From Oligoflexia bacterium (GTDB lineage Bacteria > Bdellovibrionota_C > UBA2361 > JAFLCA01): DNA of 61,996 nt. The stretch's first letter is position 1, and each line of letters begins with the position of its first letter. The stretch is from positions 1 through 61,996 of the forward strand of contig JAIBBV010000016.1 of NCBI GenBank assembly GCA_019694465.1, written 5' to 3'. A program made the position numbers and the translations under genes. Positions 42,832 to 51,094 of this stretch are shown piece after piece. Under the pieces are notes generated by a model, which was given only the letters and a program-made list of their open reading frames with translations, was not told the DNA's origin and did not search any database.

Positions 42832-43989
42832 CTAGTCCCTTTTGGTGCTCAGAGGCTGTAGTGGCTCGATTATAGCACATGTTGAAGGCTCTCTCAGCCC
42901 ATCCTCGTGTGCTTGCCAGCAGATAAATACTTCAGCGTCCTCACAATGTGTAATTTTGCACGTAAGCTGACCGGGCATGTCGCTGCGAGTGTACGTTACT
43001 ATGAAGTAGTTCGAGGGCTGAGTTACAACTTCAAAGTCTGTAACAAGGTGTGCTGTGAACCTCTCAGTAGAGTTGAATCGCCTTGGATATACACTCTCTT
43101 GCCCTTGAAACACTGCCGAGGATATTTCACGAACCTGCCCATTCGATCGCCTTTGCACAATGTTTTGTATGAGGATCAGCGAATTCCCACGTTGTTCGAC
43201 TCCAATATGCCATTCGCATGACAAATTCATGGGAGTATATCTTTGCAGTTCGCCTGTTTTATTTCGCAGGTCCTGCAAGGCAATTTGCTCCTTTTCCTGC
43301 ATAAAGAGCGAGATATCGGCTAATACTTGCGGAGTAAAGGACTCATTCCCGATCTGGAGATAGGGAGCTAACTGCAGTGGGGTAGCATTCTCGATTGAGA
43401 AGCGAACCTCGGCGTTTTTAATAGTATCACCATGCGGAAACTGGAAGGAAATGCGACTTGGTTGATCTTCAATTCCTATCTTCCACTCGCCGAAGCACTT
43501 AATCCCGCCATCGTTAAGCAAACGACCAACTTCGCAGACCGCAACAAGTTGCCTTTGAACTTGCTCTAAAGTTGCACGTTCGGGGCAGGCAAAAGTTAGT
43601 GGCTCAAGCGCGTCGTGACTCCTATCGCCCAAAATAATATTGCGCCCCTCCTTCACTCCGAATCTAGGGGTGAAGAGAAAGAATCTTCTGGCTGGCATCC
43701 TAGCTTGCCCTGCATGTGAGGACGCATTCTCATCTCGGTCGGCTGTGAACAAGGGAGAATGTTCGTAGATAGCCTCCTTAAAGGTAACAGGAGTTCCGAT
43801 CGTTCGAAAAAAATGTTCATACTCAGCAGGATCTAGACCCACTGGGGCTACATTGCTTGGTTCATTTGAAAGTCCACCATTTAGCTCCTCTAGCCCCAGG
43901 TAGGCTGCGCCAGCTGTGGCCAAGCCGGCAAAAAAACCGATCAGCATGCCCTTTTTGCTTTGAGGCGTTTCTACTAACTTTGCTTCCAT
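42832..43989 (-). CDS. Membrane-anchored protein, unknown
   Basis: 385 residues. An N-terminal hydrophobic segment (GMLIGFFAGLATAGAAYLGL) suggests a signal anchor, with the rest outside the cytoplasm. The body is beta-rich with six or more Cys (TFACPER, AVCEVGR, IKCFGEW, LSCEWHIG, LTCKITHCED, FICWQ), probably disulfide-bonded. No family recognised. AAGGAGA occurs ~15 nt before ATG 43989. Like the 44595 and 45361 products, it seems to be a lineage-specific envelope protein. Confidence 0.75.
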   Translation of the reverse strand: MEAKLVETPQSKKGMLIGFFAGLATAGAAYLGLEELNGGLSNEPSNVAPVGLDPAEYEHFFRTIGTPVTFKEAIYEHSPLFTADRDENASSHAGQARMPARRFFLFTPRFGVKEGRNIILGDRSHDALEPLTFACPERATLEQVQRQLVAVCEVGRLLNDGGIKCFGEWKIGIEDQPSRISFQFPHGDTIKNAEVRFSIENATPLQLAPYLQIGNESFTPQVLADISLFMQEKEQIALQDLRNKTGELQRYTPMNLSCEWHIGVEQRGNSLILIQNIVQRRSNGQVREISSAVFQGQESVYPRRFNSTERFTAHLVTDFEVVTQPSNYFIVTYTRSDMPGQLTCKITHCEDAEVFICWQAHEDGLREPSTCAIIEPLQPLSTKRD

Positions 43990-44594
43990 ACTTCGCTCTA
44001 AATCTCCTTATGATTGGGGGAAAATACTCCCGCCATCCCAAGTAGGCAAATGCGAGCGGTCCTTGCTGGGGATCGTTGCGGCACCAGAGGTGCTGCAGAT
44101 ATTGAATTCGCAATTGGAATCGGGGAGATATAAAATCGATATTATTGAGGCAAGTATTGCCAGCTTTTTTGGTTAATAGAGTAATGCTTGTGAGTGTGGT
44201 GGTCTGTTTAGGCTAAGCGCTAAATTTGGAATTTAGATGATAGGGGGCGTCAGATAAAAGGCCAAGGTTTGAACCTCTGTGGCTGAGCTGGGGCAGTAAG
44301 TGGAATAGGTAATCTATCAGTTAGCGACAGAGCGCATCGTTCAGTGTATATCCGCTGCTATGCGCGGATCTAAGCGGAGACTGGACTAGATGGCTTACAA
44401 CTACCTGATAATGCTTGCTAAATGGCTGACTATAAAAATGTGCTACCTGCACAGTAGTCTGGGCATAACTAAGGGTAGTCTTAGCAGTTTGTGACCAAAG
44501 TGCCTGTGCTTTTTTTGGATAGACACTTTGCGGTTTACTTGAGCAATGGAGCTTTGCGTTGCTACAAATTTTTACCAGAATTCGTGAGGGAAAA
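43990..44594. other. Non-coding region before the 44595 gene
   Basis: No supported gene. A minus-strand frame 44321-44800 overlaps the better-supported 44595 gene and looks like a shadow. Divergent promoters for 43989 and 44595 must lie here, but no convincing pair was found. Confidence 0.45.
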
Positions 44595-45146
44595 ATGCAT
44601 AGGCGCGCATTACTTGTGGTTGCGATTAGTATGATAAGCTTGCTTGCTTCAAGCGTGGGTAGAGCGGATGATTTTTCTTCTTTTCTTGGAGGATATGTTG
44701 CGCGTTGTGGAGCCAATTTCGAGGATGGAACTTTAAAAGAGACCAGCGAATACTTTGAGTTTAGCCAGGTTGCCAACCAAAGTGATGAAAAGTCAGCCAC
44801 TCAAGTGTATTGGAATCGAATCTCAGCACAACTTTCTAAGGTAGAGGCGCAACACTGTGACGAAGAATTATTTTTTAGGGCCGGTCCGGCCGGAACTTAT
44901 AGCATTTGTCCACGCAGATGCCCTGTTCTCGAGAAGTATGAGTGCGAAATGATACCTCGTACTCCCGCGAAGAGAACGCCGGAAGCCTTCAAGGTACGCT
45001 GTACAGTCTTTCATCCAAGCTCAGCACAGGCACCAGGTGTGGCCAAGTGCTCAATCACTATTCCGTTTGATATATTCTATCGTTGCGTATCACCCTTGGT
45101 AGCCGAGGGCCCCACAATAATTGACGTGGGCCAAGAGGATCGCTAG
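44595..45146 (+). CDS. Exported cysteine-rich protein, unknown
   Basis: 183 residues from ATG 44595, with GAGGG just upstream. Signal peptide MHRRALLVVAISMISLLAS, cleavage near GRADD. The mature part contains eight cysteines (ARCGAN, QHCDEE, SICPRRCPVL, YECEM, VRCTVF, AKCSIT, YRCVSP), an even number that suits disulfides. Not recognised. Transcribed alone. Confidence 0.75.
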   Translation: MHRRALLVVAISMISLLASSVGRADDFSSFLGGYVARCGANFEDGTLKETSEYFEFSQVANQSDEKSATQVYWNRISAQLSKVEAQHCDEELFFRAGPAGTYSICPRRCPVLEKYECEMIPRTPAKRTPEAFKVRCTVFHPSSAQAPGVAKCSITIPFDIFYRCVSPLVAEGPTIIDVGQEDR

Positions 45147-45360
45147 CAATCTAAGTAATTGGGGCCATCTAACAAATGGAGTACCTCAATCTTTAGGGGT
45201 GCTGGCTAGTGCTTTGCCAGATACTTTAGGCGCCTGCTGGACTGGCCTACTCGAGAAGTCGAGGCAAGCAGAGAGCATAGTTTTAAAATACATCCGAAAC
45301 TAGGTCTCGGAAATGATTACAAGGCAATACAACCGCGCTGTTTGAGCCTGCGCTTCGGCC

Positions 45361-47193
45361 CTATTTCTGTGGCTCTCTTGCTCTGATTAATTCAACGATC
45401 GGCCCAAGCCTAGCCTGGACTTGGCTGCGCGCTTCTTCTGAAAGACTATCTAAGACAACATAGGGCAGAGTGCCACGAGCGATGCGCAGCAGGGAAACAG
45501 TACCCAAGGAGGTTAGGTCGATATCTCTTGCGTTAAGTTGCCCCTGCCAGAGGTCTACTGCTAGAAGCTGACGTATTTCCGGCATCTGCAGCCAGAGCGC
45601 ATTAAAAATGAATGGAGTGGTTGGCAGCTCAGTGTTTATTACCCGTGCTATCTCTCTGTAGGCTGCGGCCTGACCGGCATTCATCCACCACTTGTATTCA
45701 GCTAGTTGAGCAGCGCGTGTGCCCGACCTATCTAGAGTCTGTTGTGGCGAATCCAGTTGATCAGAATTGGCAGATCTTGAGTGTGCTTGCGCCGAAACTT
45801 CTAAAGAAAGTAGCGCACTGATATGGGCAATTTCTTGGTTGGCCCTCTCGCTAATAATTTCCAACTCGTCGATCGAACTGGGAGCATGCCAAGCAACAGT
45901 CCCAAGTGGCAGCGTTTGTTGAGCTACATTACTTTTATCGCCCTGTGCAAGCCGTACTGCGAGAGTTCCCGGCTTTAGTCCTGCCCATTCTTCGGCTATT
46001 TGCACCCCATCAAGAAAGGCATCAAAGTTCTGCGGTGTACGCGCCCTAGAGAACTCGCTGTCGCTCGAAGCTTCTATCCGGCGATGAACGCCTTGTTGCG
46101 TATGCCTCCAAACTCGAACCTTTTCAAGGCTAGATGTGCAAGAATGTGTGAACCAGCTGGCCAGGGAAGGAACGGTACGGAAGGCACAATCGCCGTTTGT
46201 TGCATGCAGCAAAGCGATTCCATCCACAACATCTAGTCCGCCCGAGGACAGGCCTATTACGCGTAGCCTGCGATTCGGCCCTGAAAATGTGACGATTGTC
46301 TGCTCTTGCGTTTGTTGGTCAGCCGGAAGCCAACACTCACGAATCGCTGGGGCTGGCAAATGACTTGGTCGACAGCTAATCTGCAATGAAGCATGCGCTA
46401 GCGATCCGTCGTCGCTTGCCAAGCTCTCAAAAGTTTCTGCATTTGCGAAAGCGTCAGGGTTTTCTTTTGCGATAGATTTTGGGCCATCGCCAGAAGCGCT
46501 GATCAGATTTCCAGCAGTGTCTACATAGCAGCGAATAGGAGCAACACTTTCAACAGGATCAATTCCCATAAGTGTGCCTGCAACGCCGGGCGTAAATGAT
46601 ATTGATAATAGAATAGGCGTACGACCAGCCTTAAGATCGTCTTGTCGTTCCGCTTCTGAGCGCACAGATTGCATTGCGATCACCTTGCAGTCTGCGATCA
46701 TAGACTTAAACTCAACCTCTAAGACTCGATACCGTCGGCCAGAAGGTGCAGGTATTTCCTTAGCAACGTAAGTACCTACCAACTCTGGCCCAACGCGATA
46801 TTGTTCAAGGGGATCAGTCGAGCCAGAATTGTTTGGGGCGACAAAGTAGGCCCCTCTAAACGAACCAACCTTAGCTTGGTGATCAAATTGAATGTCAACG
46901 AAACCTGACTGATCTTCTGCAGAAGACCCCGCCCAGGTAACTAATCGTATGCCTTGCAGGCGCATAATATTGGGGAATTGATGCGCGGCCAGTTCATCAA
47001 AAAGGCGCATCCCAAGCGAGTATTTTGATGTGACGTTTGGGACGCCATCGCTGCTGGAGAAGCGCTCAACTGCAGCGGCAGCTTGTTCCGGGGCAACTGT
47101 TGACGAGCCAAACGAGCTACACCCGAATCCCAGTACTGATGTTATTGCTATCGCCAGGTTGGTGCGTTGGTGATGATTCGATGTGCTGACCAT
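45361..47193 (-). CDS. Large exported protein, unknown
   Basis: 610 residues. The N-terminal signal (NLAIAITSVLGFGCSS) may be a lipoprotein signal, though the lipobox is atypical. The first ~380 residues are beta-rich (GFVDIQFDHQAKVGSF, YRVLEVEFKSMIADCKV). The last ~200 are helical (SIDELEIISERANQEIAHIS, TRAAQLAEYKWWMNAGQAAAY). Not recognised. It is oriented towards the 44595 gene and borders the island. Confidence 0.75.
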   Translation of the reverse strand: MVSTSNHHQRTNLAIAITSVLGFGCSSFGSSTVAPEQAAAAVERFSSSDGVPNVTSKYSLGMRLFDELAAHQFPNIMRLQGIRLVTWAGSSAEDQSGFVDIQFDHQAKVGSFRGAYFVAPNNSGSTDPLEQYRVGPELVGTYVAKEIPAPSGRRYRVLEVEFKSMIADCKVIAMQSVRSEAERQDDLKAGRTPILLSISFTPGVAGTLMGIDPVESVAPIRCYVDTAGNLISASGDGPKSIAKENPDAFANAETFESLASDDGSLAHASLQISCRPSHLPAPAIRECWLPADQQTQEQTIVTFSGPNRRLRVIGLSSGGLDVVDGIALLHATNGDCAFRTVPSLASWFTHSCTSSLEKVRVWRHTQQGVHRRIEASSDSEFSRARTPQNFDAFLDGVQIAEEWAGLKPGTLAVRLAQGDKSNVAQQTLPLGTVAWHAPSSIDELEIISERANQEIAHISALLSLEVSAQAHSRSANSDQLDSPQQTLDRSGTRAAQLAEYKWWMNAGQAAAYREIARVINTELPTTPFIFNALWLQMPEIRQLLAVDLWQGQLNARDIDLTSLGTVSLLRIARGTLPYVVLDSLSEEARSQVQARLGPIVELIRAREPQK

Positions 47194-47339
47194 GTAAAAA
47201 TTATGTCAATTTGTATTTCCAAGCCGCGAACTAGGCCGACGCTGGAATACTTTGGTAGGCACCCAAGTTTGGTTAATGCTAGCACAAAGGCCAATGCGCA
47301 TGAGAACTGATTTTTGCAAGACCTATCAGGGCTTCGCTA

Positions 47340-47358
47340 CAAACGCCTTTGGCGTTTG
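47340..47358. repeat. Small hairpin in the 47194-47480 gap
   Basis: CAAACGCC-TTT-GGCGTTTG is a perfect 8-bp stem with a 3-nt loop, followed by CGGAC/GTCCG at 47360-47377. No gene is supported in this gap. Confidence 0.5.
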
Positions 47359-47480
47359 CCGGACCGTCCTTCGTCCGACTAGAAGTTATCTCAAATTTAT
47401 CAATCATGAGATCGCCTCTAGCCAATTTTTGAGGTTAGCTTCAATCAATATGGAGCACGCTAGGGAATAGTAATATTTAC

Positions 47481-47998
47481 CTATTCGGTAGCCTTGGACT
47501 CTAACTCGCTCCAGCGCGTATACAAGGCATCAACTTCTGCCTGCACAGCGGCTAGCTTTTGGCAGGCTGCATTTAGCTGTTCGGGGTTGGAGGCTATATT
47601 GGGGTCGTTCATCTGAGCTTCAATTTCTTTTAACTGCGTTTCTTTTGATGAAATTTTGCGCTAGATCTTTTCGTACTCATGCTTCTCAGTAAATGTAAGC
47701 CCGCTGCGCTTTGTCGGAGTTTTGGTTGTCTCAAGCTTGGTTTCAGCAGTGCGCTCTGCAGGTAGCTGCTCCAACCAGTTCAGCCACTGTTCGTGATCGG
47801 CAAAAAGCTCAGATTGTCCACGTCCAGAAAGTCCAACCACAGCCTGACACACTCTGTCTAGTAGGGCGCGATCGTGTGTAACCAGAATCAGAGCGCCTGG
47901 AAATTCAAGCAGCGCATCCTCCAGCACTTCTAATGTTTGAATATCTAGGTCGTTGGTCGGCTCGTCTAGTACAAGCACATCAGCGGGCTCTACCATTA
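47481..47998 (-). pseudogene. uup: Truncated second copy of uup 3' end
   Basis: Without any gap, this stretch aligns with 52564-53081, the last ~172 codons of the intact uup gene, at an exact offset of 5083 bp. Over 47661-47998 I count about 24 differences in 338 bp. The protein changes at only two codons (EQ for AL) before a nonsense codon: GAG to TAG at 47663-47661. Beyond the stop the original frame remains intact to the native stop at 47481, with more divergence. The 5' end breaks sharply at 47998, two bases before GAAGATGGTACAAGG. The P-loop domains are lost, so no function is expected. Confidence 0.93.
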
Positions 47999-48019
47999 AG
48001 GAAGATGGTACAAGGAAAA

Positions 48020-48256
48020 TGGTACAAGGTAGCTCGGATTAATTAGCAATATTCGAAGGATACCCTGTCTTTTCTATTCCAAGCTATCTGACTTGGAAAA
48101 CTTCGTCCGGTGCCGGCATTCACTTATCCTAATAGTATTGTCCAGAAATACGTAACAGCAGACCTAATTAGCAATGAGCCAAGCCTCAGTGGATTGGCAC
48201 TTGGGCACTGCTGCAATTAATTGAATTCTCTGGGAAATCGGAGCTACCTTGTACCA
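48020..48256. mobile_element. ~237-bp element with 16-bp terminal inverted repeats
   Basis: TGGTACAAGGTAGCTC (48020-48035) and GAGCTACCTTGTACCA (48241-48256) are perfect inverted repeats, with a further GGATT/AATCG partial match inside. No gene lies between. ATGGTACAAGG is also present at 48005-48015, so the left end is partly duplicated. The right end abuts the truncated transposase frame. It looks like a non-autonomous (MITE-like) insertion or the remnant ends of an insertion sequence. Confidence 0.7.
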
Positions 48257-48258
48257 AT

Positions 48259-48375
48259 TTATTTTGTGTATTTTTGACAGAACTCGTCTAGGATTTTACT
48301 CTTCGCCACGCGTCCACTACGGTGATACCGCCGTATAATCGCTTGATAATACTCTCTTTTTGAACCCTTCGTCAT
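48259..48375 (-). pseudogene. N-terminal fragment of an integrase-core transposase
   Basis: 38 codons from ATG 48375, with AGGAGA upstream, then a stop: MTKGSKREYYQAIIRRYHR, then AKSKILDEFCQKY. The pattern R-E-Y..A...RY..., K..ILDEFC is the N-terminus of the DDE integrase-core transposases (ISNCY/IS481-like) in which 'gyhRKyAi' would follow. Here the frame ends at the inverted-repeat element, so the gene was cut. It is too short to act. Confidence 0.7.
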
Positions 48376-48556
48376 AGGTCAGTCTCCTCTTTCACTGACC
48401 TTCGATGTGCGGCATCGACTACTCTATCCTACTAAAACCTCATCTCTATAATTACCTTTTTAGTGAGGCATATCGCTATTGCTTTCTAGTAGTTGACCTA
48501 AGCTACAGACTGCTCACGCTTTCGCATAACAAAAGCAGGGTTGTGGAGGAAAAATT

Positions 48557-49051
48557 ATGTTGCCAAGTCCTGGTAATGAGCCGGTGCAGAGACTGGAGTC
48601 GGGCGCTGATGGAGCCGCTGTTCCAAGTTCCCCGTCTCACACAAGTGAGAGGCAAGTTATTGGCCCTCAATTTCTTGAGCAGATATCGGGAATCAACATC
48701 ACGGTGGAGAAGAAAGCTGGCGTTTTCGAAGTACGCTTCAGTGACGCTCCGGGTACTTTGAAGATTTATCCCGATGGGCAATTTGTAGTAGCTGGATCCT
48801 TAAAAACTCCCGACCATAGAATTTCAATTGAGAAAGGAGAAGGAAGGCTCGTGATCTCGTTCATCGAGCGTGGAATCGGCGCGAGCTTCAAGCGAGTGGT
48901 TCAAGAATTAATTGGAGCGGAAGGGGCGACCTCCGACTACTTCGCTCGGCTTAAGGTTGAGGGGGATAAACTAAGCATTAACTCCAGTTACGTTTCCCGG
49001 GAGAGCACGCTAACTTTTAACGCGGACGGAACCGCGCACTGGCAGTCTTAG
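48557..49051 (+). CDS. Island protein, unknown
   Basis: 164 residues. ATG 48557 has a strong GGAGG ribosome site at ~48543-48547. After a Pro/Ser-rich start, the rest is beta-rich with regular strands (GINITVEKKAGVFEVRFSD, TLKIYPDGQFVVAGS, GRLVISFIERG, LTFNADGTAHW). No signal peptide or membrane segment. Not recognised. It is followed after 61 nt by the 49113 gene, and the pair may be one operon. Confidence 0.75.
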   Translation: MLPSPGNEPVQRLESGADGAAVPSSPSHTSERQVIGPQFLEQISGINITVEKKAGVFEVRFSDAPGTLKIYPDGQFVVAGSLKTPDHRISIEKGEGRLVISFIERGIGASFKRVVQELIGAEGATSDYFARLKVEGDKLSINSSYVSRESTLTFNADGTAHWQS

Positions 49052-49112
49052 TATCTTGGCTGAATTTCTTAGCCGGTGAGATTTTCCTCAGCTTTTATTT
49101 AGTAAATTCATA

Positions 49113-50318
49113 ATGCGAATTGGATCTCATGCCTTTGTAAATTCGCCTGAGGCGCACGTAGCTGCTCCTTTTCAACTAGGCCAGTCGAACTTTGTGACCG
49201 CTCTTCTTAGAGATGGAGTTCCTCCAAGCTTTGCGCAATTCGGAAGAAATGGACGCGCTGCAGCGCCGAATGATGGCTTGGGGCTTACGCCATGGGATCT
49301 AGCGGTCGCACATCACGTAGCCCGCCTCTGGAGACCCGGAAACCGAGTGAAGCTACGCGAAGGGCAGGGGGGAGCCCTTGCTGACTTTCCAACCGTTCCG
49401 GTTGTGGCGGAACTCGCTAGCCAGCGTAGGTTGATCTCTCAAGGGCGACAGTCTGTTGAGGCTGAAAGAGCTCCTGCGCAAATCGCCGTGCTGGAAACTT
49501 GCCTCGCGCTTGCTGCAGAGATCGGGGGACAGCCCAATGTAGTCCAGGTTGTTGCAGCGCTTGCGCTTCGACCTGGCATGGGGGGCCTTGATGGGGTGCC
49601 AATGCGGGCAGCGCTCTCTCACATGGTCACCCGCTATCGAAATGAGGCCGGCTTCTTTGCGGCACCTCGTCCCTGGCTCGGGCAGCCTCATCCATTTAGT
49701 GATGCATTAAATTGGCGGAAAGCGCCGTCAGGTGGGCGTAACTTGGCGCTTAAAGCCCTCGAAGTTCTCGCAGCGGCTAGAGGATGCCTGCTTACCACTC
49801 GAGAACTGGCGCATGAACTTGGAATTTTCAATCCAGTCTCTCAGGCCGGAGAACATCGCTTGAATTCTGCTTTGCAAGTTCTTTCGCTCCTCCGTGTTGT
49901 TGATAAGCACCCTTACCATCGAGATTCAACTGTTAGGCAGCCGCTGCTTGTCTGGTCATGGAGCGGGGCAGCTCCGATTAAGCGGCAGCTGGAGAACCCA
50001 GCGTTAGCTATTCTCGAACGAGCTTATCGTGGACCTTTCAAGTTACAAGAGATGTATTCAATCGGTAGTAAGGCTACTGTCGATCCTCAGAATTTTTTCG
50101 CGAAAGATGCGGTCATCGGCACTGCTAAGCAGCTATCAGCCGCTGGCTTGTTAAGTATCGCGTCGGTAAATGGCGCTTACGATGGAAAGCTTGCGTTAGA
50201 GGTGTCGCTTACAGAACTTGGTCGTAGCCTGACTTTTGCCTGGGTTGGGGTACCAGAAGGTAGCGCGTTGCCGCCTTCCTACAGAACGCGGTTGCGTCCA
50301 CGGTTGATTCAGTTATAG
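49113..50318 (+). CDS. Island protein with winged-helix-like segments, unknown
   Basis: 401 residues. The middle part, LALKALEVLAAARGCLLTTRELAHELGIF followed by NSALQVLSLLRVVDKHPY, reads as a winged helix-turn-helix. A second similar segment lies at ~310-375 (LAILERAYRGPFKLQEMYSIG, TAKQLSAAGLLSIASVNG, LTELGRSL). The N-terminal 200 residues are helical and unrecognised. It could be a DNA-binding regulator or structural DNA-binding protein of the island. No signal peptide. No good ribosome site is seen before ATG 49113. Confidence 0.75.
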   Translation: MRIGSHAFVNSPEAHVAAPFQLGQSNFVTALLRDGVPPSFAQFGRNGRAAAPNDGLGLTPWDLAVAHHVARLWRPGNRVKLREGQGGALADFPTVPVVAELASQRRLISQGRQSVEAERAPAQIAVLETCLALAAEIGGQPNVVQVVAALALRPGMGGLDGVPMRAALSHMVTRYRNEAGFFAAPRPWLGQPHPFSDALNWRKAPSGGRNLALKALEVLAAARGCLLTTRELAHELGIFNPVSQAGEHRLNSALQVLSLLRVVDKHPYHRDSTVRQPLLVWSWSGAAPIKRQLENPALAILERAYRGPFKLQEMYSIGSKATVDPQNFFAKDAVIGTAKQLSAAGLLSIASVNGAYDGKLALEVSLTELGRSLTFAWVGVPEGSALPPSYRTRLRPRLIQL

Positions 50319-50444
50319 GCGCAAGCAGTATTGCGCTTTTGGACATACAGTGACAATTGACCCTCGGCAAATTTAGACTGAGATTTGTTTGCAATTCATG
50401 CTTCGGAGTTTGCTTCGTCGCACTTCGCTTTGCTCAGTGCTCCT

Positions 50445-50481
50445 CGCAATGACGAGAAATGTCGCTCCCGCCGTCATTGCG
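50445..50481. repeat. CGTCATTGCG-type palindromic repeat
   Basis: CGCAATGACG (50445-50454) and CGTCATTGCG (50472-50481) are perfect 10-bp arms. With the preceding TTCGTCGCACTTCGCTTTGCTC-like flank this is the widespread proteobacterial 'CGTCATTGCGAGGAGC' repeat. Within the same non-coding region (50319-51034) a second stem, GCAAAGC-TTTA-GCTTTGC, is at 50711-50728. No gene is supported there; the frame 50779-51009 has poor protein character. Confidence 0.7.
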
Positions 50482-51034
50482 GTGAATTTACCTGTGGATT
50501 TGGGTAGGCAAAACCGTAGAACCCGACTGGTCCTTTTTCAACAATTTTATTGATTCGTCACAGGCTAAACAAGTTTACCAGCTTGAAGTTGTCTATTCAA
50601 AGCACGCAAATATGCAAAGGTATTCCTGACATTGTATTATAAGCGCATGCGGACCGTGAAATAATAGCATTGGGCACTCACCCAAAAGAGAGGCGACAGG
50701 AGGTGCTTTAGCAAAGCTTTAGCTTTGCGATAAGCCCTAACATGGCTGGGCCGCGCCAGCGAGGGCCAGATTCCTCTTATGGTCATCGGTAAATTTTATG
50801 GATTGAGACGTAAACTAACGTGTACTCGAGTAACGAAGGCCAAAAGACTCGAGCGGAACGCCGCGAATTTCAGCGTGAGGGCTGGAAGCCATAAACCTCG
50901 TACGAAAGTGATAAGTCGCCAAGTGCGCCGAAGTAGTATGGGGCCCAGAATATGGGTATTGATTTGCTCACAGGTAGATCAGTACATCGAAGCCCCTTGG
51001 TATATCTAGCTAATATTGCGGCACTTTTCGTCTG

Positions 51035-51084
51035 CTATCGGTAAACCCAAAAAAAGTCATGACTTTTTTTGGGTTTACCGATAG
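51035..51084. repeat. Perfect 50-bp palindrome before the AAA+ ATPase gene
   Basis: 51035-51059 and 51060-51084 are exact reverse complements (25-bp arms, no spacer). The arms run CTATCGGTAAACCC, then seven A, then GTCA. The centre is GTCATGAC, and the ATG inside it opens the same frame as the ATPase. It lies 10 nt before the preferred start ATG 51095. It could be an operator, a recombination or resolution site, or a transposon-like end. Confidence 0.97.
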
Positions 51085-51094
51085 ACTAAATAAC

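Noticed and set aside
44321..44800. 159-codon minus-strand frame
   Set aside because: It overlaps the 44595-45146 gene, which has a signal peptide and paired cysteines; the antisense frame has neither.
48405..48761. 118-codon frame before the 48557 gene
   Set aside because: The 48557 frame has a strong GGAGG site and protein-like strands; this one overlaps it out of frame.
50779..51009. 76-codon basic frame upstream of the palindrome
   Set aside because: No ribosome site, Arg/Lys-rich random composition.
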